Assembly: GCF_900120155.1 (NCBI RefSeq)
Contig: NZ_LT635548.1
Span: 222,602-286,601, forward strand
DNA: 64,000 bases
Reading direction: 5' to 3'
Origin: Clostridium sp. Marseille-P3244
GTDB lineage: Bacteria; Bacillota; Clostridia; Lachnospirales; Lachnospiraceae
Each line of letters starts with the position of its first letter. Within the stretch, counting starts at the first letter, position 1. The notes under the pieces are model-generated. The model saw only the letters and a program-made list of their open reading frames with translations. It had not been told where the DNA came from and did not search any database. The translations under genes were made by a program, and so were the position numbers. Positions 35,725 through 44,040 of this stretch are shown here, in pieces.

Positions 35725-36732
35725 CTATTTTAAAGTTGATGACGGCTCGATCTCTCCGTTCAGTACTTGTTCCGTAGCTTCCGCCACCGCATCCTGTACA
35801 TCCTGCGGAACATCGATATAGTCTGTAGCCATTTTCAGGGTTGTCCCTTCTGCAACACTCCTATAGATTACGCGACCCTCAAAATTCCCCTCTGCATATT
35901 CCTTCATCGCCTCATATACCCACTCATCGTATGGTGTCACAAAAGAGCCAATCACCTGTCCGGGGAGATCCCCGTTCTGATCCACGTCGATACCGATCAC
36001 ATAATGTCCTTCACCCAGTTCTTTCGCGCTCTCAAAAACGCCCTTTCCAGATTCTGCGGCCGCCTGGAAAATGATATCGCATCCCTCATTGTACAGAAGA
36101 TCCGCCATCTGCTTTCCCTTGGTAGGATCCGAGAAATCGCCGACGAACATTACTTCCACTTCACAGTCCGGATTGGAAGCGGCAACACCGTCCACAAAAC
36201 CGCCGCCTACTCTGCCAAGCTGATCGTTGTCCACACCGCCGAGGAACGCTACCTTGTTCGTTTTTGTCATCAGTCCCGCATACACTCCTGTAATATAGGT
36301 TCCGTACTGTTCCTCGTTCCATGTGCTGATTACATTGTCACCGTCTGCCTCGCCAAGCGCGATCATAAATTTTGTATCCGGATAGTCAGGCGCCACTCTT
36401 CCGACTGCTTCCTGCAGTTCCGGCATATTGGCGATAATGAGTCCGTATCCCTCCTCGCAGAGAGCCCGGAAATTTTCTTCATATTCTCCGGCTTTCGCCT
36501 CTACAACAGTCGTCTCTTCAAAGCCAAACTCCTCTACAGCTTTTTCAAAACCCGCGTAGCACAGATCAATCGTAGGGTCTCCAAGTGGCTGCACCGTCAC
36601 AAATGCAGCGCTCATTGTGATATCTCCTCCTTCAGCTTCCCCGCTGCTCTGTTCCTTGTCTCCACCGGAGCATCCTGCCGCAAGAACCAGCATAACCATA
36701 CAAAGAAGTACTGCCAACAATCTCTTTTTCAT
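35725..36732 (-). CDS. BMP-family ABC transporter substrate-binding lipoprotein
   Basis: A 335-residue lipoprotein with signal peptide MKKRLLAVLLCMVMLVLAAGC (split before Cys21 by signal peptidase II) and a BMP/PnrA-like periplasmic-binding fold: GFEETTVVEAK, ICDIIFQAAAESGKGVFE and VIGIDVDQNGDLPGQVIGSF. Family members bind nucleosides and some sugars or vitamins. It is the binding protein for the two permeases and ATPase encoded upstream. AGGAGG precedes the ATG. Confidence 0.92.
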   Translation of the reverse strand: MKKRLLAVLLCMVMLVLAAGCSGGDKEQSSGEAEGGDITMSAAFVTVQPLGDPTIDLCYAGFEKAVEEFGFEETTVVEAKAGEYEENFRALCEEGYGLIIANMPELQEAVGRVAPDYPDTKFMIALGEADGDNVISTWNEEQYGTYITGVYAGLMTKTNKVAFLGGVDNDQLGRVGGGFVDGVAASNPDCEVEVMFVGDFSDPTKGKQMADLLYNEGCDIIFQAAAESGKGVFESAKELGEGHYVIGIDVDQNGDLPGQVIGSFVTPYDEWVYEAMKEYAEGNFEGRVIYRSVAEGTTLKMATDYIDVPQDVQDAVAEATEQVLNGEIEPSSTLK

Positions 36733-36773
36733 ACATATTCCTCCTAATTGTTCTCATGAATTTAAATAACGGA

Positions 36774-37700
36774 TTACTGAACTGCTTTCTTTACTGCTCT
36801 TTTGATCTTCTGCTTCTTTTTTTCCAACATGAGCTGAATAATCGTCAGCGCGATCACGCAGATGTATGGGATCATCAGGATCAAATAGGATGAGTACTCA
36901 TAAAGCTGCAGATAATTCGACAGCATTTCCGCCGTTCCGAACAGCATCGTCACCAGAAGCACCCGCAGGGCATTTCCCCGGGCAAACATGACCGCCACCA
37001 GCGCGATGAATCCTCTGCCTGCCGTCATGCCTTCCGTGAACATAGACAGATATCCAATGGACAACTGAGCACCTGCCAGTCCGCATAGGACTCCTGTGAT
37101 GACCAAAGTCAGAAGGCGGATCCTGTAGACACTGATTCCCACCGTCGCGGCAGCCTGCGGATTTTCTCCGCTGGATATGATCTGCAATCCCAGCTGCGTC
37201 TTTTTCAGAATAAAATATGCCAGGAATACACTGATATACGCAAAGCATACCAGAATATTCAGATCTGTCATAAAGCCGCCCAAAATCGGAATATCCTTCA
37301 GCACCGGCACGGAAAACTCAGGGATCTTTACGATCCGTTCCGATACCAGTGACCCGGAGACATCGAAGATCGTCCTGAGCAGAAAGATTGACAATCCGTC
37401 TAAAAGCACATTCATCGTAAAGCCGACCACCAGCTCAGCCCCGCCGAATTTGATCGTTATCAGAGCAAAGAAAAGCGATGCTGCCAGTCCGGCTCCCACA
37501 CCGGCCAGTATGCCTGTGATCCAGTTTTCTGTAAAATAGCATCCGGCAACTGCCGCGAAAGCAGAAATCAGCATTGTTCCTTCCAGGGAAATATTGGTCA
37601 CTCCTGCCCTGTCACACAGCAAAGAACCGATCGCGCACAGCAGAATCGGCGCAGATACTGCCAGTACGGTAATGATAAGATTATTCAGCATCTGGTTCAT
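36774..37700 (-). CDS. BMP-type ABC transporter permease (NupQ/YufQ-like)
   Basis: A 308-residue inner-membrane permease of the BPD_transp_2 family with about eight helices. Typical motifs GVTNISLEGTMLISAF and MTAGRGFIALVAVMFARGNALRV are present. It pairs with the 37681-38790 permease as a heterodimer. The start overlaps the upstream gene by 20 nt. AGGAGG is very close to the first ATG, so the ATG three codons in may be used. Confidence 0.93.
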   Translation of the reverse strand: MNQMLNNLIITVLAVSAPILLCAIGSLLCDRAGVTNISLEGTMLISAFAAVAGCYFTENWITGILAGVGAGLAASLFFALITIKFGGAELVVGFTMNVLLDGLSIFLLRTIFDVSGSLVSERIVKIPEFSVPVLKDIPILGGFMTDLNILVCFAYISVFLAYFILKKTQLGLQIISSGENPQAAATVGISVYRIRLLTLVITGVLCGLAGAQLSIGYLSMFTEGMTAGRGFIALVAVMFARGNALRVLLVTMLFGTAEMLSNYLQLYEYSSYLILMIPYICVIALTIIQLMLEKKKQKIKRAVKKAVQ

Positions 37701-38790
37701 CTCCTCCTTTCTTTCTTATTTTATAGAAAGCCCTTTTCGCTGTTTCTGTCAGCCTGTCCAGTCCGATATAGGCGGACAGATATCTCGCCGATACGAAACA
37801 GATGATAAAAGCTTTGATTACTTCCGCAAGGGCTCTTGGCACCTCGGCGCTTCTCTCTACTACCAGGGAACCCGCTTTCATCGCCCCCATAAACAGCGCT
37901 CCGAGGAAAAGTCCGAATGGTTCATTCCCTCCCAGAAGGGACGCCAGAATTCCTTCAATCCCGAAATCCGGTGAAAATCCTGATTCATAACGCCAGGTAA
38001 CGCCCATTACCTCCGCGGCCCCGCACAGTCCGGCTATCGCCCCGCTCAGCAGCATCGCGCGCCACCGGATCTGATCGACCTGGATCCCGCCATAATGAGA
38101 AAATTCACTGTTCAATCCTGTCATTGATACCCGAAATCCGGCTTTCGTATACTTTAACGCAAAATGCGCGAGGATGATCAGCGCTACCGCGATCACAAAT
38201 CCATATGTCACTGTGTACGGCGGTATGATTTTCTCCAGTCTGGCATTTTCACTGATCAGTTCTGTCGCCATAGTCTGTCCGTAGGTATCCTCCGGCAGAA
38301 AAAATGTCTGCGTCAAATAATCGCACAGATACATGGCGATATAATTCATCATCATTGCCGGAATGGCCTCATTTCCTCCCAGACGTACCCGGATCAGTGC
38401 CGGGATTACTGCCCACAGACATCCGGAGATCATGGCTGCCCCAAAACAGACCAAGATGTGCAGAAACATGGGCAGTCCCTCAAAATAGATACCGGCCAGC
38501 GCCGCCGCAAAAGCTCCCATATACAGCTGTCCGTCTACTCCAAAATTAAACATCCCGCCCCGGAAGGCTACCGTTGCCGCCAGTCCCGCAAACAGCAGAG
38601 GCGTTGTCCAGCGAAGGGTGGACGCAATAGCGGACGGGCTGCCAAAGGCACCGCTTATCATATAGCCATAAACTATAATAGGATTATTCCCGGTAAAAGC
38701 AATAAAAATTGATCCGACAATCAGACCCAGTATAATCGCCAGGATCGCTGAACTGATCTTGATCGGCTGCTGTCTGAAATCAAAATTCAC
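37681..38790 (-). CDS. BMP-type ABC transporter permease (NupP/YufP-like)
   Basis: A 369-residue permease of the same family: MNFDFRQQPIKISSAILAIILGLIVG start, FRGGMFNFGVDGQLYMGAFAAALAG, RVRLGGNEAIPAMMMNYIA and a C-terminal GIEGILASLLGGNEPFGL. GTG start with GGAGG 9 nt upstream, overlapping the ATPase stop as GTGA. A C-terminal Lys/Arg-rich tail is cytoplasmic. Confidence 0.93.
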   Translation of the reverse strand: MNFDFRQQPIKISSAILAIILGLIVGSIFIAFTGNNPIIVYGYMISGAFGSPSAIASTLRWTTPLLFAGLAATVAFRGGMFNFGVDGQLYMGAFAAALAGIYFEGLPMFLHILVCFGAAMISGCLWAVIPALIRVRLGGNEAIPAMMMNYIAMYLCDYLTQTFFLPEDTYGQTMATELISENARLEKIIPPYTVTYGFVIAVALIILAHFALKYTKAGFRVSMTGLNSEFSHYGGIQVDQIRWRAMLLSGAIAGLCGAAEVMGVTWRYESGFSPDFGIEGILASLLGGNEPFGLFLGALFMGAMKAGSLVVERSAEVPRALAEVIKAFIICFVSARYLSAYIGLDRLTETAKRAFYKIRKKGGDEPDAE

Positions 38791-40316
38791 GAAGCGTCAC
38801 CTCCTTTGATTCCGGCCATCAGAAGCCCGATATCTTCCTCGCTGCTCTCATTTGTCGTAGTCTCGCCGATAATCCTCCCGTTATACATCACCAGGATCCG
38901 GTCACTTAACGACATGATCTCAGACAGTTCATACGATACCAGCAGGATAGCTACGCCTTTTTCTCTCTGTTCCAGTAGTTTTTCATGGATAAAAGTTGTT
39001 GCGCCTATATCCACGCCCCGAGTCGGCTGAGCAGCGATCAGCACAGTCGGTTCTGCCAGCATTTCCCGTGCCACTATTGTTTTTTGGAGATTTCCTCCTG
39101 AAAGGGAATAGGCCGGATCTTCTATCTTTCCATATTTGATCCCATACATTTTATAGGCTTCCTCCGCTTTTACCTTTTGGCTTCGCCAGTTGATAAGCGG
39201 TGAGCCGCCCCTCTGATTGATAAAGTTTCCCATACTGTAGTTCTGCAGCAGGGATGCTTCCAGCGCCGCTCCTCTTGACTGCCGGTCTTCCGGGATATGC
39301 ATCAGACCTTGTAAACGCCTCTTTGCCACACCATCCTGTGCGCGAAATTCTTTCCCGCCTATAATAACAGTGCCGTCATACTCATTTTCAAATCCTGTGA
39401 TCACATCGATCAGATCTGTCTGCCCATTTCCCTGGACACCTGCAACTCCCACTATCTCCCCGGCCCGCACCTCAAAAGATACTTGATCCAGAGTCTGCAC
39501 GCCAAATTTGTCATATCTGGTCAGATCCGTCACTTTTAACCTGACTTCTCCTGGCCGGTGTTCTTCCTTTGTGACTTCCATATTCATCTTTTTCCCTACC
39601 ATCATCCGGGCGATCTCCTCTTCCGAGGTCTCGCTGGTCTTCAGATGTCCGGTTACTTTCCCGTTCCTTAAGATCGTAATATCATCTGTCACAGAGGTCA
39701 GTTCCGCCAGCTTATGTGTGATCAGAACGATACTCTTTCCCTTTTCCTTTAATTCCTTGAGCGTAATAAAAAGCTGTCTGATCTCCTGGGGGGTCAGGAT
39801 CGCTGTCGGCTCATCCAGGATCAGAATATCTGCCCCAAGGTAAAGAGCCTTCAAAATTTCCACTCTCTGACAGATTCCTACCGGAAGGTCTTCCACAACG
39901 GCCAGCGGATCTACTTTCAGATTGTAGAGCTCTGACATTTCCCGGATTTTTTTGATGGCCCTGTCCCGGTCGATTACACCCAGTCCTTTTTTAGGCGGAT
40001 TCCCCAGTATGATATTCTGCGCCACAGTCAGTGACGGAACCAGGGTGAAATGCTGGTGTACCATACCGATCCCGTGCTGGATCGCTGTTTTTGGAGAAGT
40101 CAGCCTGACCTCCTTTCCGTTGATCCTGATGCTTCCCTCATCCGGGCTGTACATCCCGTACAGGATCTTCATCAGCGTTGTCTTCCCGGCCCCGTTTTCC
40201 CCAATCAGGCCGTGGATACAATAATCCTTGCAGACAAAATCCACTTTGTCATTTGCTGTGACAGCGCCAAAACGCTTTGTGATCCCTGTCATTTCCACAC
40301 GGTTTCCCATGATCAT
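38787..40316 (-). CDS. BMP-type ABC transporter ATP-binding protein (two ABC domains)
   Basis: A 509-residue ATPase with two ABC modules. The first has a complete Walker A (GENGAGKTT) and Walker B (LILDEPTAILTP); its signature region LPVGICQRVEILKAL is degenerate, as is usual in this family. The second has a degenerate Walker A (VQGNGQTDLI) and a good signature (LSGGNLQKTIVARE). This asymmetry is normal for nucleoside and monosaccharide importers. ATGA overlap with the regulator gene upstream. Confidence 0.94.
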   Translation of the reverse strand: MIMGNRVEMTGITKRFGAVTANDKVDFVCKDYCIHGLIGENGAGKTTLMKILYGMYSPDEGSIRINGKEVRLTSPKTAIQHGIGMVHQHFTLVPSLTVAQNIILGNPPKKGLGVIDRDRAIKKIREMSELYNLKVDPLAVVEDLPVGICQRVEILKALYLGADILILDEPTAILTPQEIRQLFITLKELKEKGKSIVLITHKLAELTSVTDDITILRNGKVTGHLKTSETSEEEIARMMVGKKMNMEVTKEEHRPGEVRLKVTDLTRYDKFGVQTLDQVSFEVRAGEIVGVAGVQGNGQTDLIDVITGFENEYDGTVIIGGKEFRAQDGVAKRRLQGLMHIPEDRQSRGAALEASLLQNYSMGNFINQRGGSPLINWRSQKVKAEEAYKMYGIKYGKIEDPAYSLSGGNLQKTIVAREMLAEPTVLIAAQPTRGVDIGATTFIHEKLLEQREKGVAILLVSYELSEIMSLSDRILVMYNGRIIGETTTNESSEEDIGLLMAGIKGGDAS

Positions 40317-41101
40317 CCGTTCCTTTCTTCCTCTTCATCGGAAAACTGTATTCCTCTCAGTGCGTCATCCCGCAGTTTTTCAAGATGCCGTTTCATGTGT
40401 CGGGCGGCTTTGTCCGGGTCTCTCTCCTCCATGGATCGCAGAATCCGCCAATGATCCTGTGCATTTTCATAATTGTGATATTTTGGCTGTACATCAAAGC
40501 TGTTTTCTATATTCCACTGTTCATCCAGCAAAATGTCCATGATCGTCATCACAAACCGGTTATCTGCCACTGCGGCGATTTCTTTATGGAACTGTGCATT
40601 CAGCCTTGTGACAAGAGAAAGGTCTTCCGGATGCGCATCTACTTCTGTCAGGATCCTCTTCATCCGCCCGACAGCCTCCTCTGTCAGGTTCAGCACGGCC
40701 CTGCGCACGGAATCAGTCTCCAGCAGGATCCTTACGGTAATGATATCCTCCAGTTGTTTTGAAGAATCGATCTTCACTGAATTCATCAGTCTGTTGTTCA
40801 GATAAAACCGGCGGATCTCGTTCTGATTTTTCCGGACATACTCCCTGCCCTTTTCCGTGATCATCCGTCCTTCATTGTTTTCAAGACTTGTATACCCGTC
40901 TCCATCGGAAGCTTTCAGAGCCCTTCCTACTGTGGCCAGACTGGTTTTCAGACCCTGCTCTTTCAGCTTGTTTGTCAGAACCCAGCTTCCCATAGACGTG
41001 TCTGACTCAGCCAGATACTCCAGGATCAGAAACCGCATGATCTCTGAATTTGATCTGAAAAACCCACTTTTTCTGATCTGCTGATAATTCATATCCTGCA
41101 T
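40313..41101 (-). CDS. FCD-domain transcriptional regulator with atypical winged-helix
   Basis: A 262-residue regulator encoded inside the operon it probably controls. Residues ~100-245 form an FCD ligand domain as in FadR-type GntR regulators, with the metal-binding pattern (NAQFHKEIA, QDHWRIL, KAARHMKRHLE). The N-terminal ~85 residues are not a standard GntR helix-turn-helix: FLILEYLAESDTSMGSWVL, LKTSLATVGRALK and ITEKGREYV look like the winged helix of NrpR/RNase R-type domains. AGGAG precedes the ATG. Ligand inferred to be a sugar acid. Confidence 0.83.
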   Translation of the reverse strand: MQDMNYQQIRKSGFFRSNSEIMRFLILEYLAESDTSMGSWVLTNKLKEQGLKTSLATVGRALKASDGDGYTSLENNEGRMITEKGREYVRKNQNEIRRFYLNNRLMNSVKIDSSKQLEDIITVRILLETDSVRRAVLNLTEEAVGRMKRILTEVDAHPEDLSLVTRLNAQFHKEIAAVADNRFVMTIMDILLDEQWNIENSFDVQPKYHNYENAQDHWRILRSMEERDPDKAARHMKRHLEKLRDDALRGIQFSDEEEERNG

Positions 41102-41110
41102 ACTGGTCTC

Positions 41111-42484
41111 CTATAATGATTCTTCAGAAATTTCCCTAGGGTTGATAAATCTGCCGTATCCTTTCTCTGCCAGAATACGTCCGCTGTCATAGACGATTTT
41201 TCCTCTGACGATCGTTTTGTCTACCGCGCCTTTGATCTTCCATCCGTCATAGGGGCTCCATTTCTGTTTATAATATAATTTTCCGCCGTCAACGATCCAT
41301 TCTCTTCCCATGTCCACAATTGCAAAATCTGCATCTGCCCCGATCCGCAGGCATCCCTTTCTCGGATATATTCCAAATTTTTTGGCTGCGTTTGTCGACA
41401 GAAGCTTTGCTGTCTCGGCCGCAGAAAATCCGTGTCTGTTCATACATGCATCCAAAGTCAGCGGAGCCAGCGTCGCAACGCCCGGCATGCCGTTTTCACA
41501 TGCCCAGATATCTTCTTTTGCCGCCAGTTTTTCCTCGTACAGATAATCGGTATGATCCGATGTGATCATAGTGATCGTCCCGTTTCTTAAGTATTCCCAC
41601 ATTGCTTCTGTATTTTCCGGTCTGCGCAGGGGAGGCGTACACTTCGCGAACCCGGCACGCTCTTCCAGCAGCCTGCAGTCCGCCGCGATATAATGTGGGC
41701 AGGTTTCCGCGCTGATATCCACACCTCTCTGCTGTGCTTTTCTGATCTGTTCAGCTCCTCCGGCAATAGTCATGTGTACGATGTGCATATGACCGCCGGT
41801 CTGTTCCGTAAAAAAGATCACCCGGTTGATAGCTTCCAACTCCACGATCTCGTCCCGGCTCTCCATGTGTGCCAGAGGATCCCGGCGCCCCTGCGCCTTC
41901 ATCCTCTTTTCTCCTGTATCCGCCATCTCCGCATTCTCCGCATGTACAGCCAGAAGAAAGCCTTTTTTTCTGGACAGACGGAGGGCGTCATAGAGCACAG
42001 AGTCGGGAATGTGGGGATAATCTTCATTGCAGTATGAGATGAAACCTTTAAACGCTACTGCTCCCATTGCATACATCTTTTCCAGTTCCTTGAGATTGTC
42101 CGGGACAAGCGCTCCCCAAAGAGCAAAATCCACGCAGGATTTTTCGCCTGCCGTCCTTTTTTTCAACGCAAAAGAAGCCTCGTCTTTTACAGGCGGAATA
42201 CTCAAAGGGTGCTCTATGATCGTGGTGATCCCTCCTGCTGCCGCTGCTCTGGACGCATAATACCAGTCGTCCCGGATCCCTCGTCCCGGATCCCAGCAGT
42301 GTACATGAGGGTCAATAAATCCCGGGAATATATATTTCCCCTCCGCGTCAACAGTCTGCCGCGCTTCTCCGATCTCTCCTTCCTGTCCGATACAGACGAT
42401 CCTTCCGTCCCGAATCCCGACCTCACCGCATACAACACCGTTTTCCAGCACCAGTATGCCGTTCCTGATTGCTAAATCAAGCAA
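41111..42484 (-). CDS. Allantoinase/dihydropyrimidinase-like cyclic-amide hydrolase
   Basis: A 457-residue metal-dependent amidohydrolase. Metal-site residues: HxH in DPHVHCWDP (His60, His62), a carboxylatable Lys in AFKGFISY, His in AVHAENAEM, His in HIVHMT, Asp in TSDHTDY. The overall pattern is closest to allantoinase and dihydroorotase. No purine or pyrimidine genes lie nearby; its operon partners are a sugar-acid kinase, aldolase and a nucleoside-type importer, so the substrate is probably an unusual cyclic amide, imide or lactone. TTG start with AGAAGGTG upstream. First gene of the operon. Confidence 0.85.
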   Translation of the reverse strand: MLDLAIRNGILVLENGVVCGEVGIRDGRIVCIGQEGEIGEARQTVDAEGKYIFPGFIDPHVHCWDPGRGIRDDWYYASRAAAAGGITTIIEHPLSIPPVKDEASFALKKRTAGEKSCVDFALWGALVPDNLKELEKMYAMGAVAFKGFISYCNEDYPHIPDSVLYDALRLSRKKGFLLAVHAENAEMADTGEKRMKAQGRRDPLAHMESRDEIVELEAINRVIFFTEQTGGHMHIVHMTIAGGAEQIRKAQQRGVDISAETCPHYIAADCRLLEERAGFAKCTPPLRRPENTEAMWEYLRNGTITMITSDHTDYLYEEKLAAKEDIWACENGMPGVATLAPLTLDACMNRHGFSAAETAKLLSTNAAKKFGIYPRKGCLRIGADADFAIVDMGREWIVDGGKLYYKQKWSPYDGWKIKGAVDKTIVRGKIVYDSGRILAEKGYGRFINPREISEESL

Positions 42485-42541
42485 ACTTTCACCTTCTTTC
42501 TCTTCTCTGAGCGCCTCTTTCCTGACTGCTCATCTATGATG

Positions 42542-42570
42542 AGTATAAAGCTTCTGTTTTTCGCCTTCAA
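42542..42570 (-). promoter_or_regulatory. Promoter of the amidohydrolase/BMP/dgoK operon
   Basis: On the minus strand TTGAAG (42565-42570) and TATACT (42542-42547) are 17 bp apart, about 55 nt before the TTG start codon. Confidence 0.6.
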
Positions 42571-42660
42571 TTTACTCATTTTCTTTTTGTAACTATTTCT
42601 AATTTTGAATAGGTATGTTTGTGCATTTTCCTGTTTTGATGTTTTTATCTGTTTTTTCGT

Positions 42661-42710
42661 TTGACAATTACATTTTTTCGAGATTATTATATTTTTGTCA
42701 AAAAATTGTC
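42661..42710 (+). promoter_or_regulatory. Divergent promoter of the Asp-box gene with possible operator
   Basis: TTGACA (42661-42666) and TATTAT (42685-42690) are 18 bp apart. GACAATT at 42663-42669 is mirrored by AATTGTC at 42704-42710, so a dimeric regulator could span the promoter. The whole divergent region 42485-42746 is AT-rich and otherwise featureless. Confidence 0.55.
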
Positions 42711-42746
42711 GGAAAATTATATCGTTTTTGAAATGGAGGTATAGAA

Positions 42747-43889
42747 ATGGACTATCTTGATCCTGCCATGACCCCTGCTATCTTAAAATTCAATCCAGAG
42801 GAAAATGAATTTCAAGATTCGGTGCGCCGCTGGCAGGCTGCGCCTTCTGTTGAGGCACTGGACAACGGTTCTGTCTTTGTCATATTTTACGGGGGAGCTG
42901 AGCCGGAGGTACCTGGCAATTACATAAAAGTCATTATAAGCACTGACCGGGGGCTGACCTTCTCGGGAGATTCTATTGTGATCAAGCATCCGGATCCAGC
43001 CATCCGCCTCTATGATCCGAACATATGGCTGGACCCGGAAGGACGCCTCTGGCTGTTCTGGAATCAGGGCCGGGGTTTCAATGACGGACGGGCAGGCGTA
43101 TGGGCTTCCGTATGTCAGCATCCGCAGGTTCCTTTCCGGGAACTCACCTTTTCAGAGCCCCGCCGGATCGCCAACGGAGTCATGATCAATAAACCGCTCG
43201 TGTTGTCCAGCGGAGAATGGCTCCTGCCATGCGCGATCTGGATCAGCGAACCCCCGACTGAGGACCATGGGCTCCAGGACGAATATTATCCTAATGTCTA
43301 TATTTCCTCTGACCGCGGGAAAACTTTCCATCTCCTGGGGCATGCCGATATGCCCAACCGGAGTTTTGATGAACATATGCTGTATGAAAAAAAGGACGGC
43401 ACCATCTGGATGCTCAGCCGGACTTTTGACGGAATTGGGGAAAGCTTTTCCAAAGATAAAGGAAGGACATGGTCTGCCGGACGGAAATGTCATATTGACG
43501 GCCCCTGCTCCCGGTTCTTTATCCGGCGCCTTTCCTCCGGAAATCTGCTCATGGTCAATCATTATCAGTTTGAGGAGCGCATTGATCTGGAAGAAATCAG
43601 AAAACAGGGACCGGTAAAATCCTGGCGCGGCAGGACAAATCTGACTGCCATGATAAGCCGGGATGAGGGACAGACCTGGGCGGGTACACTGCTCCTGGAT
43701 CCCAGGAACGACGCAGCATATCCCGATGCCACCGAACGCGGCGGATTTATCTATATCACATATGACTGGGAAAGAGTAACAGAAAGAGAGATACTGCTGT
43801 CAAGAATCACTGAAAAAGAAATCCTGGACGGAGTGATCTCCAGCCCGGATTCCTTTCTGGCCCACACCATAAATAAGGCATACGGATGA
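42747..43889 (+). CDS. Cytoplasmic sialidase-fold protein with four Asp-boxes
   Basis: A 380-residue beta-propeller protein of the BNR/sialidase superfamily. Four Asp-boxes are visible (STDRGLTF, SSDRGKTF, SKDKGRTW, SRDEGQTW). There is no signal peptide, so it acts inside the cell, unlike secreted sialidases, and the Arg-Ile-Pro motif of true sialidases is not seen. Similar intracellular propellers are found beside sugar-acid genes. By context it may cleave a glycoside or uronide brought in by the BMP importer. GGAGG is 7 nt before the ATG. Transcribed divergently from the operon. Confidence 0.85.
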   Translation: MDYLDPAMTPAILKFNPEENEFQDSVRRWQAAPSVEALDNGSVFVIFYGGAEPEVPGNYIKVIISTDRGLTFSGDSIVIKHPDPAIRLYDPNIWLDPEGRLWLFWNQGRGFNDGRAGVWASVCQHPQVPFRELTFSEPRRIANGVMINKPLVLSSGEWLLPCAIWISEPPTEDHGLQDEYYPNVYISSDRGKTFHLLGHADMPNRSFDEHMLYEKKDGTIWMLSRTFDGIGESFSKDKGRTWSAGRKCHIDGPCSRFFIRRLSSGNLLMVNHYQFEERIDLEEIRKQGPVKSWRGRTNLTAMISRDEGQTWAGTLLLDPRNDAAYPDATERGGFIYITYDWERVTEREILLSRITEKEILDGVISSPDSFLAHTINKAYG

Positions 43890-44040
43890 TATACAGCATG
43901 GCTTTGATGCTATCGAAGAAGCCGGAAAGAACACTCTCCACACGGTCACGACACAGAACCGGCTCCTGATCCGTATCATTGACAATGGGGGTAGGAATGT
44001 CCGTCATCTTGTTTTCTGCCCACACTCAACCCCCCGCATT

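Noticed and set aside
35767-36747. 326-residue plus-strand open frame opposite the BMP lipoprotein gene
   Set aside because: The minus strand encodes a full lipoprotein with signal peptide and ribosome site; the plus frame has neither.
43890-44040. Possible remnant gene after the Asp-box gene
   Set aside because: Both strands give 40-60 readable residues, but none that I recognise and there is no start with a ribosome site; I leave it as unassigned intergenic sequence.
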